From contig NZ_OZ024668.1 of assembly GCF_902497775.2 (NCBI RefSeq), positions 2,937,826 through 3,001,825 on the forward strand: DNA of 64,000 nucleotides. The letters are read 5' to 3'. The stretch comes from Pseudomonas fluorescens (GTDB lineage Bacteria; Pseudomonadota; Gammaproteobacteria; Pseudomonadales; Pseudomonadaceae). The position numbers and the translations under genes were made by a program. Below the pieces are notes generated by a model that searched no databases, was not told the origin of the DNA, and was given only the letters and a program-made list of their open reading frames with translations. Shown here piece by piece: positions 1 through 8,800 of the stretch. How positions within the stretch are numbered: position 1 is the stretch's first letter; every line of letters starts with the position of its first letter.

Positions 1-483
1 AGGAGCCGGCTTTTTGTGGTTCTGATTGGCTTGGGCTTTATCGCTGTGGACCAGTGGGTCAAGCTGCAGGCGCTAATAACGCTGCAATCGGAAAGTTTCA
101 AACTGGGTGGCCGCTTCGCTTGGCTGGATATCGCGTTGAGCCTGAACCCCGGGGCGTTCCTGAGCCTGGGTGCAGGGTTGGCACCGGGCGTAAAGCAACT
201 GATTTTCATCGTCGGCGTGGCGGTTGTAGTGGGCTGGGCCACCTGGTGGTCCCTGGCGCGTTGGACAAGCGCTCCCGCGAGAGCGGCGGCGGTTTACTTC
301 ATTGCCTTGGGCGGCGCTTCCAACCTGATTGACCGAGTGTTTCGTGAAGGGCACGTGGTCGACTACATGGTGCTCAACGTCGGGACCGTGCACACCGGCG
401 TTTTCAATATTGCCGATGTTGCCATCATGGTCGGGGCGGGAGTGTTGCTCTGGGTTGAGCTACGAAAAAGCCGGGAAGCTTAA
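1..483 (+). CDS. lspA: Signal peptidase II-like protein (LspA paralogue), 5' end outside window
   Basis: Inner-membrane aspartyl protease family that removes signal peptides from prolipoproteins. The frame is open to the first base of the window (arg-ser-arg-leu-phe before the first GTG at 16), so the N-terminus is probably cut off. Counting from that GTG, the two expected catalytic aspartates are visible: D106 in NLIDR and D134 in FNIADVAI, with the conserved N44-P-G-A-F segment and VVDY at 114-117. Four hydrophobic segments fit the family. The neighbour is a diguanylate cyclase instead of the fkpB/ispH genes that usually follow the housekeeping lspA in Pseudomonas, so this is probably a second copy. 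Its substrates are unknown. Confidence 0.85.
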   Translation, partial: RSRLFVVLIGLGFIAVDQWVKLQALITLQSESFKLGGRFAWLDIALSLNPGAFLSLGAGLAPGVKQLIFIVGVAVVVGWATWWSLARWTSAPARAAAVYFIALGGASNLIDRVFREGHVVDYMVLNVGTVHTGVFNIADVAIMVGAGVLLWVELRKSREA

Positions 484-546
484 GTGTCGCAAGTGTTGCC
501 GTTACGTCGGAGGCCAAGCTCTGATTGGCAGCGAAGCAACAACCAC

Positions 547-571
547 GGCGGCAGGCCAGGCTCCTGCCGCC
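547..571. terminator. GC-rich hairpin downstream of the lspA-like gene
   Basis: A 9-bp perfect stem (GGCGGCAGG / CCTGCCGCC) with a 7-nt loop lies 64 nt after the lspA-like stop. No clear T-run follows, so rho-independent termination is only possible. Confidence 0.3.
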
Positions 572-688
572 GTCCGTGAGGGCGTTGGCCAGTCCCCGGC
601 AAAACACCCAGCCATTGGCCGGGCCGCACTGTGTTGGCCAAGCGCGATCGCGATATGATCCGGCGACACCCATCGGACGTGCCAGCCT

Positions 689-1579
689 ATGCCCGTTGAC
701 CTCCAAGCGCTGTACCCCAAACTGATCCATCTGATGCTGGACACGGTTTTCGTGGTCGACCGGGATCACCAGATTGTCTTTGTCAGTGATGCCTGCGAAG
801 CGCTGCTCGGTTACCGCGCCGCCGAGCTGACCGGCACACCGATCACCGACTACATCCACCCTGACGACCTGGCGGTGACCCAGGCCTCGATTGTGCGGGT
901 CATGAACGGTCAATCCCACGTCGATTTTCGCAACCGCTACATCCGCAAGGATGGCGGTGTCGTGCATATCCTGTGGGCTGCGTTCTGGTCCGAGGAGGTG
1001 GGTGCGCGCATCGGTGTGGCGCGGGACGTGACGGCCCTCAGGCAGGCCGAAGATGAACTGCGCTTCCTGGCCCATCACGATCCTTTGACGGCCCTGAGCA
1101 ACCGCGCGCTGTTCAACGATCGGCTGGAGTCGGCCGTGCAAGCGGCACAGCGCCACCAGAGCACACTGGCGTTGCTGTTTCTGGACATCAACGACTTCAA
1201 GGGTATTAATGACGTCCATGGGCACGCCATGGGGGACCGGATCCTCTGCATGATTGCCCGGCGACTGGAAGGCTGCGTACGCGCGACCGACACGGTGGCG
1301 CGGATCGGTGGTGATGAGTTCACCGTGCTGTTGCCGGGTATTCAGTCGCAGGATGCCGTTTTCGCCAAGGTGGGGGAGATTCTTGCGGCCATGGCCGAGC
1401 CCCTGGACACTGAATTTGGCGGGCTCAGTATGCCGTCGTGCAGTGTCGGCGTGGCCTTTTACCCCCAGGACGCAGAGAATGCCGATACCCTGCTAAGCCA
1501 TGCGGATGGCGATATGTACCGGATCAAGAAACAACGCGCCGCACAGCGAATAGCATTCAAGCATCTACAAGCCGAGTAA
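689..1579 (+). CDS. PAS-GGDEF diguanylate cyclase
   Basis: Predicted cytoplasmic enzyme making cyclic di-GMP from two GTP. Residues about 8-120 form a PAS sensor domain with a PAC-like tail, and residues about 130-290 form the GGDEF domain. The catalytic motif GGDEF is intact. The product-inhibition I-site is also intact: RATD lies five residues before the GG. No membrane segment is visible, so the PAS domain probably senses a soluble ligand, redox state or partner. The gene stands alone between the lspA-like gene and a small DUF2986 gene. An HD-GYP regulator and a hybrid kinase lie 9 kb away. The start is the ATG at 689; no strong ribosome binding site is visible. Confidence 0.93.
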   Translation: MPVDLQALYPKLIHLMLDTVFVVDRDHQIVFVSDACEALLGYRAAELTGTPITDYIHPDDLAVTQASIVRVMNGQSHVDFRNRYIRKDGGVVHILWAAFWSEEVGARIGVARDVTALRQAEDELRFLAHHDPLTALSNRALFNDRLESAVQAAQRHQSTLALLFLDINDFKGINDVHGHAMGDRILCMIARRLEGCVRATDTVARIGGDEFTVLLPGIQSQDAVFAKVGEILAAMAEPLDTEFGGLSMPSCSVGVAFYPQDAENADTLLSHADGDMYRIKKQRAAQRIAFKHLQAE

Positions 1580-1583
1580 CAAC

Positions 1584-1742
1584 GTGAATCGTCAGAAGAA
1601 AATCAAACAGCTATTAAAGGCCCACGCCAAAAAGGCCAGCGCCAAACTGGCACCGAAGAGCAAGCCCAAATACATTAGCAAGGCTGACCGGTTGAAACTG
1701 GAAGCTGAAGCCAGCGACGCTGCTGTCACCCCCGCAGAGTGA
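1584..1742 (+). CDS. DUF2986 family small basic protein
   Basis: A 52-residue Lys-rich protein starting with GTG four bases after the upstream stop. It begins MNRQKKIKQLLK and carries the PKYISKADR core and a following LEAE, which match the small DUF2986 family as I know it from gamma-proteobacteria. Function is unknown; the high charge suggests nucleic-acid or ribosome contact, but that is only inference. The tight spacing after the GGDEF gene suggests co-transcription. Confidence 0.75.
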   Translation: MNRQKKIKQLLKAHAKKASAKLAPKSKPKYISKADRLKLEAEASDAAVTPAE

Positions 1743-1777
1743 AAGCCCCATAGCTCAAGCACAGGCAAGCTCCTGAC

Positions 1778-2257
1778 TCATGCATCAAGCTCAGCAATCA
1801 CTTCTGCCCTGGTAATGACCTGACGGAAGTGATGCTTCCACAGATCGATGCCCAACTGACCTGACCGGTCGAGGGATGAGCCGACAGTCAGGTCGGTAAC
1901 CAGCGTGGGCGAGAGCCCGGCATCGAACAGTGCGAACCCGGCGGCGAGTACGCAGGTTTCGGTCTGGATACCGCAAACCAGCACGCGCTCGACGCCGAGT
2001 TGCTTGATGTACTCGATGGTTTCAGCGGTCTGCCCGTATCCGTGCTTGATAAATACCTTGTCGGCTTCGACCAGGCTCTCGTCTTCGGCTGCGGGATGCC
2101 AGCCAAGCTGCTTTGCAAACGGGGTCACCTGCTCATCGTGCAGCTCGACCGAGGCAATCGTCAGAATTCGTTCTGACAACGCCCGTACACCATCGACCAG
2201 CCACTCCGGCGGACTGAATGTGGACTGGACATCAACGATAAGCAAAACCTGCCGCAT
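1778..2257 (-). CDS. Isochorismatase-like cysteine hydrolase
   Basis: Cytoplasmic hydrolase of the isochorismatase/nicotinamidase superfamily, 159 residues. The catalytic triad is visible: D9 in IVDVQ, K71 in FIKHGYG and C102 in GIQTETC. The GIQTETC segment just before the nucleophile is typical of the small subgroup acting on amides or related substrates. The substrate cannot be assigned. The gene precedes, on the same strand, nothing closely linked; the Nudix gene ends 57 nt upstream of its start, so the two may be co-transcribed. Confidence 0.88.
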   Translation of the reverse strand: MRQVLLIVDVQSTFSPPEWLVDGVRALSERILTIASVELHDEQVTPFAKQLGWHPAAEDESLVEADKVFIKHGYGQTAETIEYIKQLGVERVLVCGIQTETCVLAAGFALFDAGLSPTLVTDLTVGSSLDRSGQLGIDLWKHHFRQVITRAEVIAELDA

Positions 2258-2314
2258 ACACTTCTCTCAAGCATTAACCAATGACGCGGAGTATATCGCC
2301 CCGAGGTAGATTAT

Positions 2315-2752
2315 TTAGCGCTGTTTGCCTGCCCAATGGCCACGGGCACCCAGGGCCGCGGATAAAAACCGCAACGCACGCTGGAAGACCGGATGACAAT
2401 CGGCGAAGGGCAAATGCTCGAGCGCAGCCCAGAAGAATTCAAAAGTGTGGCCATGGTCATCGAGCGTGCGATGAGACCACTGTTCAGGCAACGGCTCACT
2501 CACACGGCATAGGTGAAACGACCAGACCTGGCCCAGGTGCCCGGCCTCCCAACAGCCCAGGTCGTCCATGATGGTAGCGGTGTTGATACCGGACTCTTCT
2601 GCCAGTTCCCGCAGCGCTGCCTGCCCCGCTGTTTCGCCTTTTTCAATGCTGCCCTTGACCAGTTGCACCCCCGCCAGCGGATGACGAAACAAGAGGATCC
2701 TGGGGTGCGGAGTGGATGAAAGGACGACAGCGCAGGCCTTGTTGGGGAGCAT
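2315..2752 (-). CDS. Nudix hydrolase
   Basis: A 145-residue Nudix pyrophosphohydrolase. The Nudix box runs from G34 to I56 with all the fixed residues: G34, E40, R48-E49, E52-E53, G55. Short proteins of this type usually act on nucleoside diphosphate derivatives, but the substrate is not predictable here. The start at 2752 (MLPNKAC) was chosen over an upstream in-frame ATG at 2905 because AAGGA sits seven bases before 2752 and the upstream extension runs through two REP elements. Confidence 0.88.
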   Translation of the reverse strand: MLPNKACAVVLSSTPHPRILLFRHPLAGVQLVKGSIEKGETAGQAALRELAEESGINTATIMDDLGCWEAGHLGQVWSFHLCRVSEPLPEQWSHRTLDDHGHTFEFFWAALEHLPFADCHPVFQRALRFLSAALGARGHWAGKQR

Positions 2753-2798
2753 GGAGATTTCCTTGTCGGCAAATTTGGCTGAGCATCTTACGCCAACC

Positions 2799-2830
2799 CT
2801 GTGGGCGCTGGACTTGCCAGCGATCGAGCA
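2799..2830 (+). repeat. REP-like element, family A
   Basis: CTGTGGG followed by a short variable part and ACTTGCCAGCGATCGAGC. The same motif recurs at 41663 (inverted, better conserved) and 52765. It lies in the Nudix 5' region. Confidence 0.55.
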
Positions 2831-2873
2831 CGTAGCGGTGGCAATCCGGACAACGCCTGATGGACGGACTATA

Positions 2874-2905
2874 CCGGCCTCATCGCGGGGCAAGCCCGCT
2901 CCCAC
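2874..2905 (+). repeat. REP element, family B
   Basis: Contains CCGGCCTCATCGCGGGGCAAG followed by CCCGCTCCCAC, the common Pseudomonas REP pattern with an imperfect GCGGG/CCCGC stem. Related copies are at 17611, 17652 and 23689. Confidence 0.7.
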
Positions 2906-2998
2906 GGGCTGTTTTTTAGCAGCGCCGCCATAGAACTTTTCTCTGTTTATCGGTCTATTGGGATACGTTCAATCGTCATTCAGAGGTTGTCTTCGCTC

Positions 2999-3385
2999 AT
3001 GAACTTCCATGCCCCACGGATGCTGCTCGTTGCCCTGTTCGCATTTGCGGCAGTGGGCACGGCATCGGCAACACCGATGAAGACCTCAACACCGGTTCTG
3101 GCCCCCGAAGCCCCGGCCACCCGGGTTGCCGACAACCCTTGGCCAAGCCTGGCCAGCATGGCCGACACGCAACCAGGGCCGTTGCTAGCTCATGACGACC
3201 GCTACCGGCATGACCACCGTTGGCATGATCGCCGGGACGACTGGCACCGCGAAAACTGGCGCAGGGAACAATGGCGCCGCGAGCAAGCCCGCCGCGAAGC
3301 CGAACGCCATCGTTATTGGGAACGCCACCATGATCGGGCCATGCGCTACCGTTACGAGGAAGATCGCCGCTACTATCGTCGCTAG
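2999..3385 (+). CDS. Secreted Arg/His/Trp-rich protein of unknown function
   Basis: A 128-residue protein. The first 24 residues form a signal peptide ending in TASA. A Pro/Ala-rich linker follows, and from about residue 65 the chain is dominated by Arg, His, Trp, Glu and Tyr in RREQWRREQARRE-like repeats. It is therefore a likely periplasmic or secreted strongly charged protein. The His content recalls metal-binding periplasmic proteins of RcnB type, but no family motif is certain. I chose the ATG at 2999, 12 bases after AGAGG; the upstream TTG at 2987 abuts that site. Confidence 0.6.
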   Translation: MNFHAPRMLLVALFAFAAVGTASATPMKTSTPVLAPEAPATRVADNPWPSLASMADTQPGPLLAHDDRYRHDHRWHDRRDDWHRENWRREQWRREQARREAERHRYWERHHDRAMRYRYEEDRRYYRR

Positions 3386-3753
3386 GCCTGGTCAGCGACC
3401 TCGACGTAGCTCGACTCCCCACCCCCGCTCGCACCCGACAACCAGCCCCAAATGAAGCTCAGCGTGGTACGCCCTGCCGGGTCAACACCCAGCGTGCCGC
3501 GCGACCAGCCGGACAGCAGCTCGCCCTCGGTGGTCAGGCAGTGAAACAGCAACTCGATGGTATCGGCGCCTGTTGCACGTCCGACCTGATGCCCAACGCG
3601 AATCCGACCTCCCTGGTAGTTGCTCGAAATGCTATTGCCTTCGACTCTGTAGTGAAACAGCGTACCTGTGCCGGCGAGCCCTTGGGCGTTGTTGGCGACG
3701 GCGAAGCGGCGATTGTGCAAACGCTCGCTGACTTGAGCAAAGTGGCTTTGCAT
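3382..3753 (-). CDS. Small beta-rich protein of the family often labelled N-acetylglutamate synthase
   Basis: A 123-residue protein with the pattern RRFAVANN...GTGTLFHYRVEGN...YQGGRIRVGHQVG...TTEGELLSGWSRGTL...WGWLSG. I recognise this as a widespread small protein, commonly mislabelled as N-acetylglutamate synthase; there is no GNAT domain and real enzymatic activity is unproven. The pattern suggests a single beta-sandwich or lipocalin-like fold. The start at 3753 matches where the family pattern begins; the longer frame upstream looks non-coding. Its 3' end overlaps the previous gene tail-to-tail by 4 nt. Confidence 0.65.
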   Translation of the reverse strand: MQSHFAQVSERLHNRRFAVANNAQGLAGTGTLFHYRVEGNSISSNYQGGRIRVGHQVGRATGADTIELLFHCLTTEGELLSGWSRGTLGVDPAGRTTLSFIWGWLSGASGGGESSYVEVADQA

Positions 3754-3925
3754 TGATGTGTCGTCCTTGCGTTCGGAGGGTGCATTGCAGCGTGTGCTGA
3801 TCCTAACCCGCTGCGCAGGAAAATGATGGTCTTGCCGTATTACGACCGGACGGCATCGGTCGCTCAAGCTTGGGAGTTCGCCGCCGATACCCCTTGAACA
3901 AGTATGGACACTACGGGTACCGAGC

Positions 3926-5515
3926 ATGACCCCGATCAACGCAGGATTGCGTATTGCACCGGCATACACTACCCCCCAGCCAACACTGGCCAACGCCGTC
4001 AGTAGCCGCGCCGAACCGGCTGCGGCGGTCCCGAGTACCACCGTCAGCCTGGGCCAGAGCCCTCGTGGCGACGAGGCAGCGACCTATTCGTCCCGTGGGG
4101 CCATCGCCGTGCCAACGCGCTACGTGCTGGAGCACGACAGCCAGAACAAGCTGAGCATGAACCTGGTGGTCGGTGTGCATTCCTCCGCTATCGGTTCGCG
4201 CTTGAACGGGCTCGGCGCGGCCTTGCTCAATCAATTGGTAGCCAATGGCGGCCAGTCGTTTACGCAATCGGTGCTGGCTTTCGCCGACGGCGCCCAGCCA
4301 AGCGCCGAAGCACTCAGGATCCAGGGCAATAACCTGCGCCAACACCCGGCCAACGCCGTCAACCTGAGCCTGACCACCGCCTCCGGTGCCACGGTGACAC
4401 TGTCCCTGGCCAGCAATGAGCAAGGCCTGGCGGTGAGCGCCGATGTGCAGGGTGGCCAACTCAGCAGCGATGAGCTCAAGGGCCTGGCCTCGCTGGCCGA
4501 AAGCTTCCAGGGGGCCATCAACGGCCTGAGCGAGCAGCCGCCACGCCTGCAACTGGGCAAGCTGGCCACGCTCGACCCGACCCTGTTCAGCTCACTGCAA
4601 ATGAATGCCAAGCTCGACACGGAAAATGGCCAACAGCTGACGTTCGACCTGACCCTGGACGACAGCGCACGCAAACTCAGCCTGCAAGGCCCGGCTGGCA
4701 ACGTGCAGTTGAACCTCGATACCCGCGACACCTCGCTGCTGGGTAAAAGCGCCCAGCGCCAGGCGGCGATCAGCAACTACCTGAGCCAGTTCGATGCAGC
4801 GCAGAGTCGCGGCAAAGGCGATGAGAACCTGGTGAGCCTGCTCAAGGACGCCTTCGTTCAACTCAACAGCGCCGACGACATCGCCAGGCCATCGACCCGT
4901 GGTATCCCGCTGCTGGCAGCCAAAGACACAGCCCTGCTCAGTGGCCTGGCCGACTTCAGCGCCTCGATCAGCCAGACCAGCCAGCAGCCCAACCCGCTGC
5001 GCCCGACCGAGTTGGATCGCTTCGATTACCAAGTGTCCCAGTCAACCAAGATCGGGGGTTCATCCCCGGCGAGTCGCTCGGTGCAACAGGACCAACAGGC
5101 CAGTCTCTCGGCCGCCTACCACACCAGCCTCTACCCACAGGTCGAGCTCGCCAACGCCCTGTTGGCGCAGAACTACCGCTACCACGAGATCAGCGACCAC
5201 TCGAGCAGCAGCACGCGCCTGACCTACGACAAGAACCGCCTGGTGGAAGCCAGCGTCACCCAGCAGGCGAGCCGCAACGAGCGTGTGCGCTCTTACGCCG
5301 ATGGCGTGCTGCAAAGCGACCTGAGCACACCGTCGTCCGCCTCTGAATCGCGCAACCTGCTTGGCCTGCTCACTGACCTGTTCGAGCGCGAGCGCATCTC
5401 CCAGCGCGACCGTGGCGTATCGATCCTGGAAGCACAGTTGCAGTCGCTACGCAGCCAGTGGCAGTTGCCGTCCGATCCGGCGGATATAAAAGGGCCTACG
5501 CCAGCAGCTCGGTAA
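3926..5515 (+). CDS. Uncharacterised 529-residue protein, Ser/Gln/Ala-rich
   Basis: I do not recognise a named domain. There is no signal peptide or membrane segment. The composition is rich in Ser, Gln, Leu and Asn, with alternating polar and hydrophobic stretches (residues about 70-260) that suggest beta structure and a C-terminal half with likely helices (RDRGVSILEAQLQSLRSQW). The N-terminal 50 residues look disordered and Pro/Ala-rich, a design seen in exported or flagellar-hook-associated proteins, but I see no diagnostic motif. Coding use matches its neighbours. The 3' end overlaps the trmK remnant by 20 nt. Confidence 0.6.
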   Translation: MTPINAGLRIAPAYTTPQPTLANAVSSRAEPAAAVPSTTVSLGQSPRGDEAATYSSRGAIAVPTRYVLEHDSQNKLSMNLVVGVHSSAIGSRLNGLGAALLNQLVANGGQSFTQSVLAFADGAQPSAEALRIQGNNLRQHPANAVNLSLTTASGATVTLSLASNEQGLAVSADVQGGQLSSDELKGLASLAESFQGAINGLSEQPPRLQLGKLATLDPTLFSSLQMNAKLDTENGQQLTFDLTLDDSARKLSLQGPAGNVQLNLDTRDTSLLGKSAQRQAAISNYLSQFDAAQSRGKGDENLVSLLKDAFVQLNSADDIARPSTRGIPLLAAKDTALLSGLADFSASISQTSQQPNPLRPTELDRFDYQVSQSTKIGGSSPASRSVQQDQQASLSAAYHTSLYPQVELANALLAQNYRYHEISDHSSSSTRLTYDKNRLVEASVTQQASRNERVRSYADGVLQSDLSTPSSASESRNLLGLLTDLFERERISQRDRGVSILEAQLQSLRSQWQLPSDPADIKGPTPAAR

Positions 5516-5744
5516 TCCACCGGGCTTGCCGGGCGACTTGCTGAACCTTGCCCTCGGGCACGCTCTGCCGCGCCTGGGGTTGCAGGATCAGCCGCTCCTG
5601 GCCGCTCAGGCGCGCCTTGCCAGCCTCGAGAATGTCACGGATGGTCTCCCCGCCCATGCCGCAGATGCTGATCGCGGTGATGCCGTCGGCCGGCACTTGC
5701 GCCGCCACGCGTTCCAGGCGCATGGACAATGTCTGTTCGTTCAA
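5496..5744 (-). pseudogene. trmK: trmK (tRNA adenine-22 N1-methyltransferase family) remnant with internal deletions
   Basis: The 82-codon frame joins three blocks of the TrmK/COG2384 methyltransferase family: the N-terminal LSMRLERVAAQVP, a central block DGITAISICGMGGETIRDIL...LILQP, and the C-terminal ARQSVPEGKVQQVARQARW. From memory of intact Pseudomonas homologues (about 220-230 residues), the SAM-binding motif I region (ADIGSDHAYLP type) is missing between blocks one and two, and about 90-100 residues are missing between blocks two and three. The reading frame stayed open. TTG at 5744 is preceded by AAGGG at good spacing, so a short peptide could still be made, but methyltransferase activity is not expected. 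Confidence 0.7.
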
Positions 5745-5879
5745 CGTGCAGCCCTTTTCACCACGAGCGTCCGGCACCCTCGGCCGGATCGGGGGGCGAT
5801 TCTGGCGGGCTGAGTACTGTATTTCAACTGTATGCGACCAGGGTCCTCCCCGCGCACGGCTCAATCGCGCTGCAATGAC

Positions 5880-8800
5880 TCAAGGCAGATCTTGCAGTAA
5901 TGCCAGGGCCTGGTCGAAATCGAAGCGCTCGGCGCGCTGCACGACTCGCTGCAGTTGCTCGGCCAGGCGTCGGTCCGAGGCCAGCGCTTGCAACTGGTGC
6001 AAGGCCGCCAATGCCTGAGCGTCACTTTCAGCCAGCAGGTAGCGGACCTGAGCCAGTTGCGTGTGCCATGGGCTGCTGAGCTCGGAGGCGACAACCCAGT
6101 CGCCTGCCAGCGGCGCCTCGCCGAGCCCCGACAAGCCTTTGAGCACCGGAGCCAGGCAGTGCTCGAGCTGCGCCAGCTGTTCCACCAGCGCGTGCTGCTG
6201 CGCGCCATTCAGGCACGCCTGTTCAAGGGCGCCCGCAGCCTCGGCCACGGCCATCGCGCCGATACTGGCCGCAGCCCCGCGCAAGGTGTGGGCCAGCCTC
6301 ACCGTTAGCGACGGGTCATCTTGCCCCTGGGCTGCCAGGAACTCGGCCGCAAAGGCCTGCTGGCTGCTAGCAAACTTGCGCAACAGCCGCAGGTACAGCT
6401 CGACTTTGCCCATGCAGGTGCCCAGGCCGGCGTGCAGATCGATGCCAGGCAGGCTGGCCGGCAGGCTCGCCACCGCCTGCGCAGGTTGCGCCGCTACCCC
6501 TGGCGCCGACCCATGCCGCCCATTACGCGGGTGTATCCACTTGGCCAAGGTGGTGAACATGTCGGCAACATTCAGGGGCTTGGAAATGTGATCGTTCATG
6601 CCACAGGCCAGCGCCCGCTCGCGGTCCCCGGCCATGGCGTCGGCAGTCATGGCGATCACCGGCAGGTTGGCCCAGCGCGGCTGCTCGCGCAGCTTGCGGG
6701 TCGCGGTATAGCCGTCCATCACCGGCATCTGGCAATCCATCAGTACACCATCGAAGTCCGCATCCCGCTCCAATTGCGCCAGTGCCTCGGCGCCGTGGCT
6801 GGCCAGGCACAGTTCAATCCCGGCGCTTTCCAGCAACTCACAGGCAAGCTCGCGGTTCAGATCGTTGTCCTCCACCAGCAGCACCCGTGCGCCCTGCAGG
6901 CTGGCCATGGCCGTGGCGCTCTGGCCGCTGCGCTCGCTGGCCCGGGTATCGGCCTGAGGATGCTTGCCCAGCACACGGCCCAGGGCTTCCAGCAAAGTCG
7001 AAGGGGTTACCGGTTTGGTCAGCACCACCGGCAACTGAATGCCGAAACGACTGGCCTCTTCGCGCGCTTCCTCACGACCGAATGCGGTGACCATGATCAC
7101 CGAGGGCGTTTGGGCCAGTTTCGCCGCCTGCATCTGACGTACCGTCTCCACCCCGTCCATGCCGGGCATTCGCCAGTCCATCAGGACCAGGTCATAGGCC
7201 AGCCGCTTGGCCTCGGCCTGCACCAGCATGGCCAGCGCGGCGCGGCCACTGTGGGCGACATCCACCTCGACGCCAAAGCTGCGCGCCATGCCCGAGAGGA
7301 TCTCGCGCGCGCTGGCGTTGTCGTCGACCACCAGCACCCGCGTGCCGAGCAGTTCGTCGGCGGTCACCATGCGCCGAACTGCGGCGTCACGCTGCACGCC
7401 CAGGCTGACCTCGAAATGAAAGGTGGAACCCTGGCCCGGCTCACTTTCGACCCAGATGTGCCCGCCCATCAGTTCCACCAAGTGCCGGGAAATCGCCAGG
7501 CCCAAGCCGGTGCCGCCGTATTTGCGGGTGGTGGAGCTGTCGGCCTGGCTGAACGGCTGGAACAGTCGCGAACATTGCTTGGCGCTCATGCCGATGCCGC
7601 TGTCGCGCACCCAGAAATGCAGCAACGTCTGGTCGCCAGCGTCGCCGCGCTGCTCGACGCCAAGGACGATCTCGCCCTGTTCGGTAAACTTGGTGGCGTT
7701 GTTGCCCAGATTGACCAGCACCTGGCCCAGGCGCAACGGATCGCCGGTCAACGCGGTCGGCAGTTGCGCCGCGGTGCTGAACAGCAATTCCAGGCCCTTG
7801 TCTTCGGCTTTGAGGCCAATCATGTTGGCGAAACCGTCGAGTACATCCTCAAGGTGGAAGGGAATCTGCTCAAGGTGCATCTTGCCTGCCTCGATTCGGG
7901 AGAAATCGAGAATGTCGTTGATGATGCCCAGCAGGCTTTCTGCCGAGCGATGGACCTTTTCGATGTAGTTGCGCTGGCGGTGGTCGAGTTCAGTGCGCAA
8001 GGCCAGGTGGCTCATGCCGATGATCGCGTTCATCGGCGTACGAATCTCGTGGCTCATGGTCGCGAGGAAGTCGCTCTTGGCCCGGGTCGCCTCTTCTGCC
8101 GCCTCGCGGGCGCGCTGCACCTCGGCCTCGGCGGTCTTGCGCTCGGTGATGTCGAAGTACCAGTTGGCGCCCATACCCCGCTCGCCCAGGATGACCGTCG
8201 ACACCAGGACATCGAAGCGTTCATTGCCCGCGCGCTGCAGGTTGGCTTCGAAGTTCAGCACCGGGCCTTGCGAGGTCGCGGCAAGAAAGCGCTGCTGGGC
8301 TGCGGGATCGACCCAGAAGCGCGACAGGTCCATCCCTTCAAGCTCGGCGAGGGGGCTGCCGAACAACCGCTCGAACTGCGGGTTACAGTAGGTCGGATGA
8401 CCTTCGCGGTCTTTGATCAGCATGGCCACCGGGCTGCTGTCGAGCACCGCGCGCAACTGCCCCTCGCTGGCCTTGAGCGCCGCTTGCAACTGCCGACGCT
8501 CACTGACGTCGCGCACCGAGGCGCACACGCAGGTTGTGCCGCCCTCCAGGCTCGGCAACTGCGACAGGCTGATCTCGGCCGAGAACAGGCTGCCGTCCTT
8601 GCGTACGCCTTGCAGGTCGTCCAGGTTGCCCCCCATCTGCCGCGTGCCACCGTGGGCCATGAAGCCCTGGCGCAGCGCCAGGTGGTGCCCACGGCTGGCC
8701 GGCGGTACCAGGCAATCGATGTTCTGCCCGAGCAGCTCATCGGCGCTGTAGCCGAACAGCTGGTCGAGCTGGCGGTTGGTCCGCAGGATCTGCCCCTCGG

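Noticed and set aside
2753..2905. N-terminal extension of the Nudix gene to an upstream ATG at 2905
   Set aside because: The extension is encoded by two REP elements and a better ribosome site exists at 2752.
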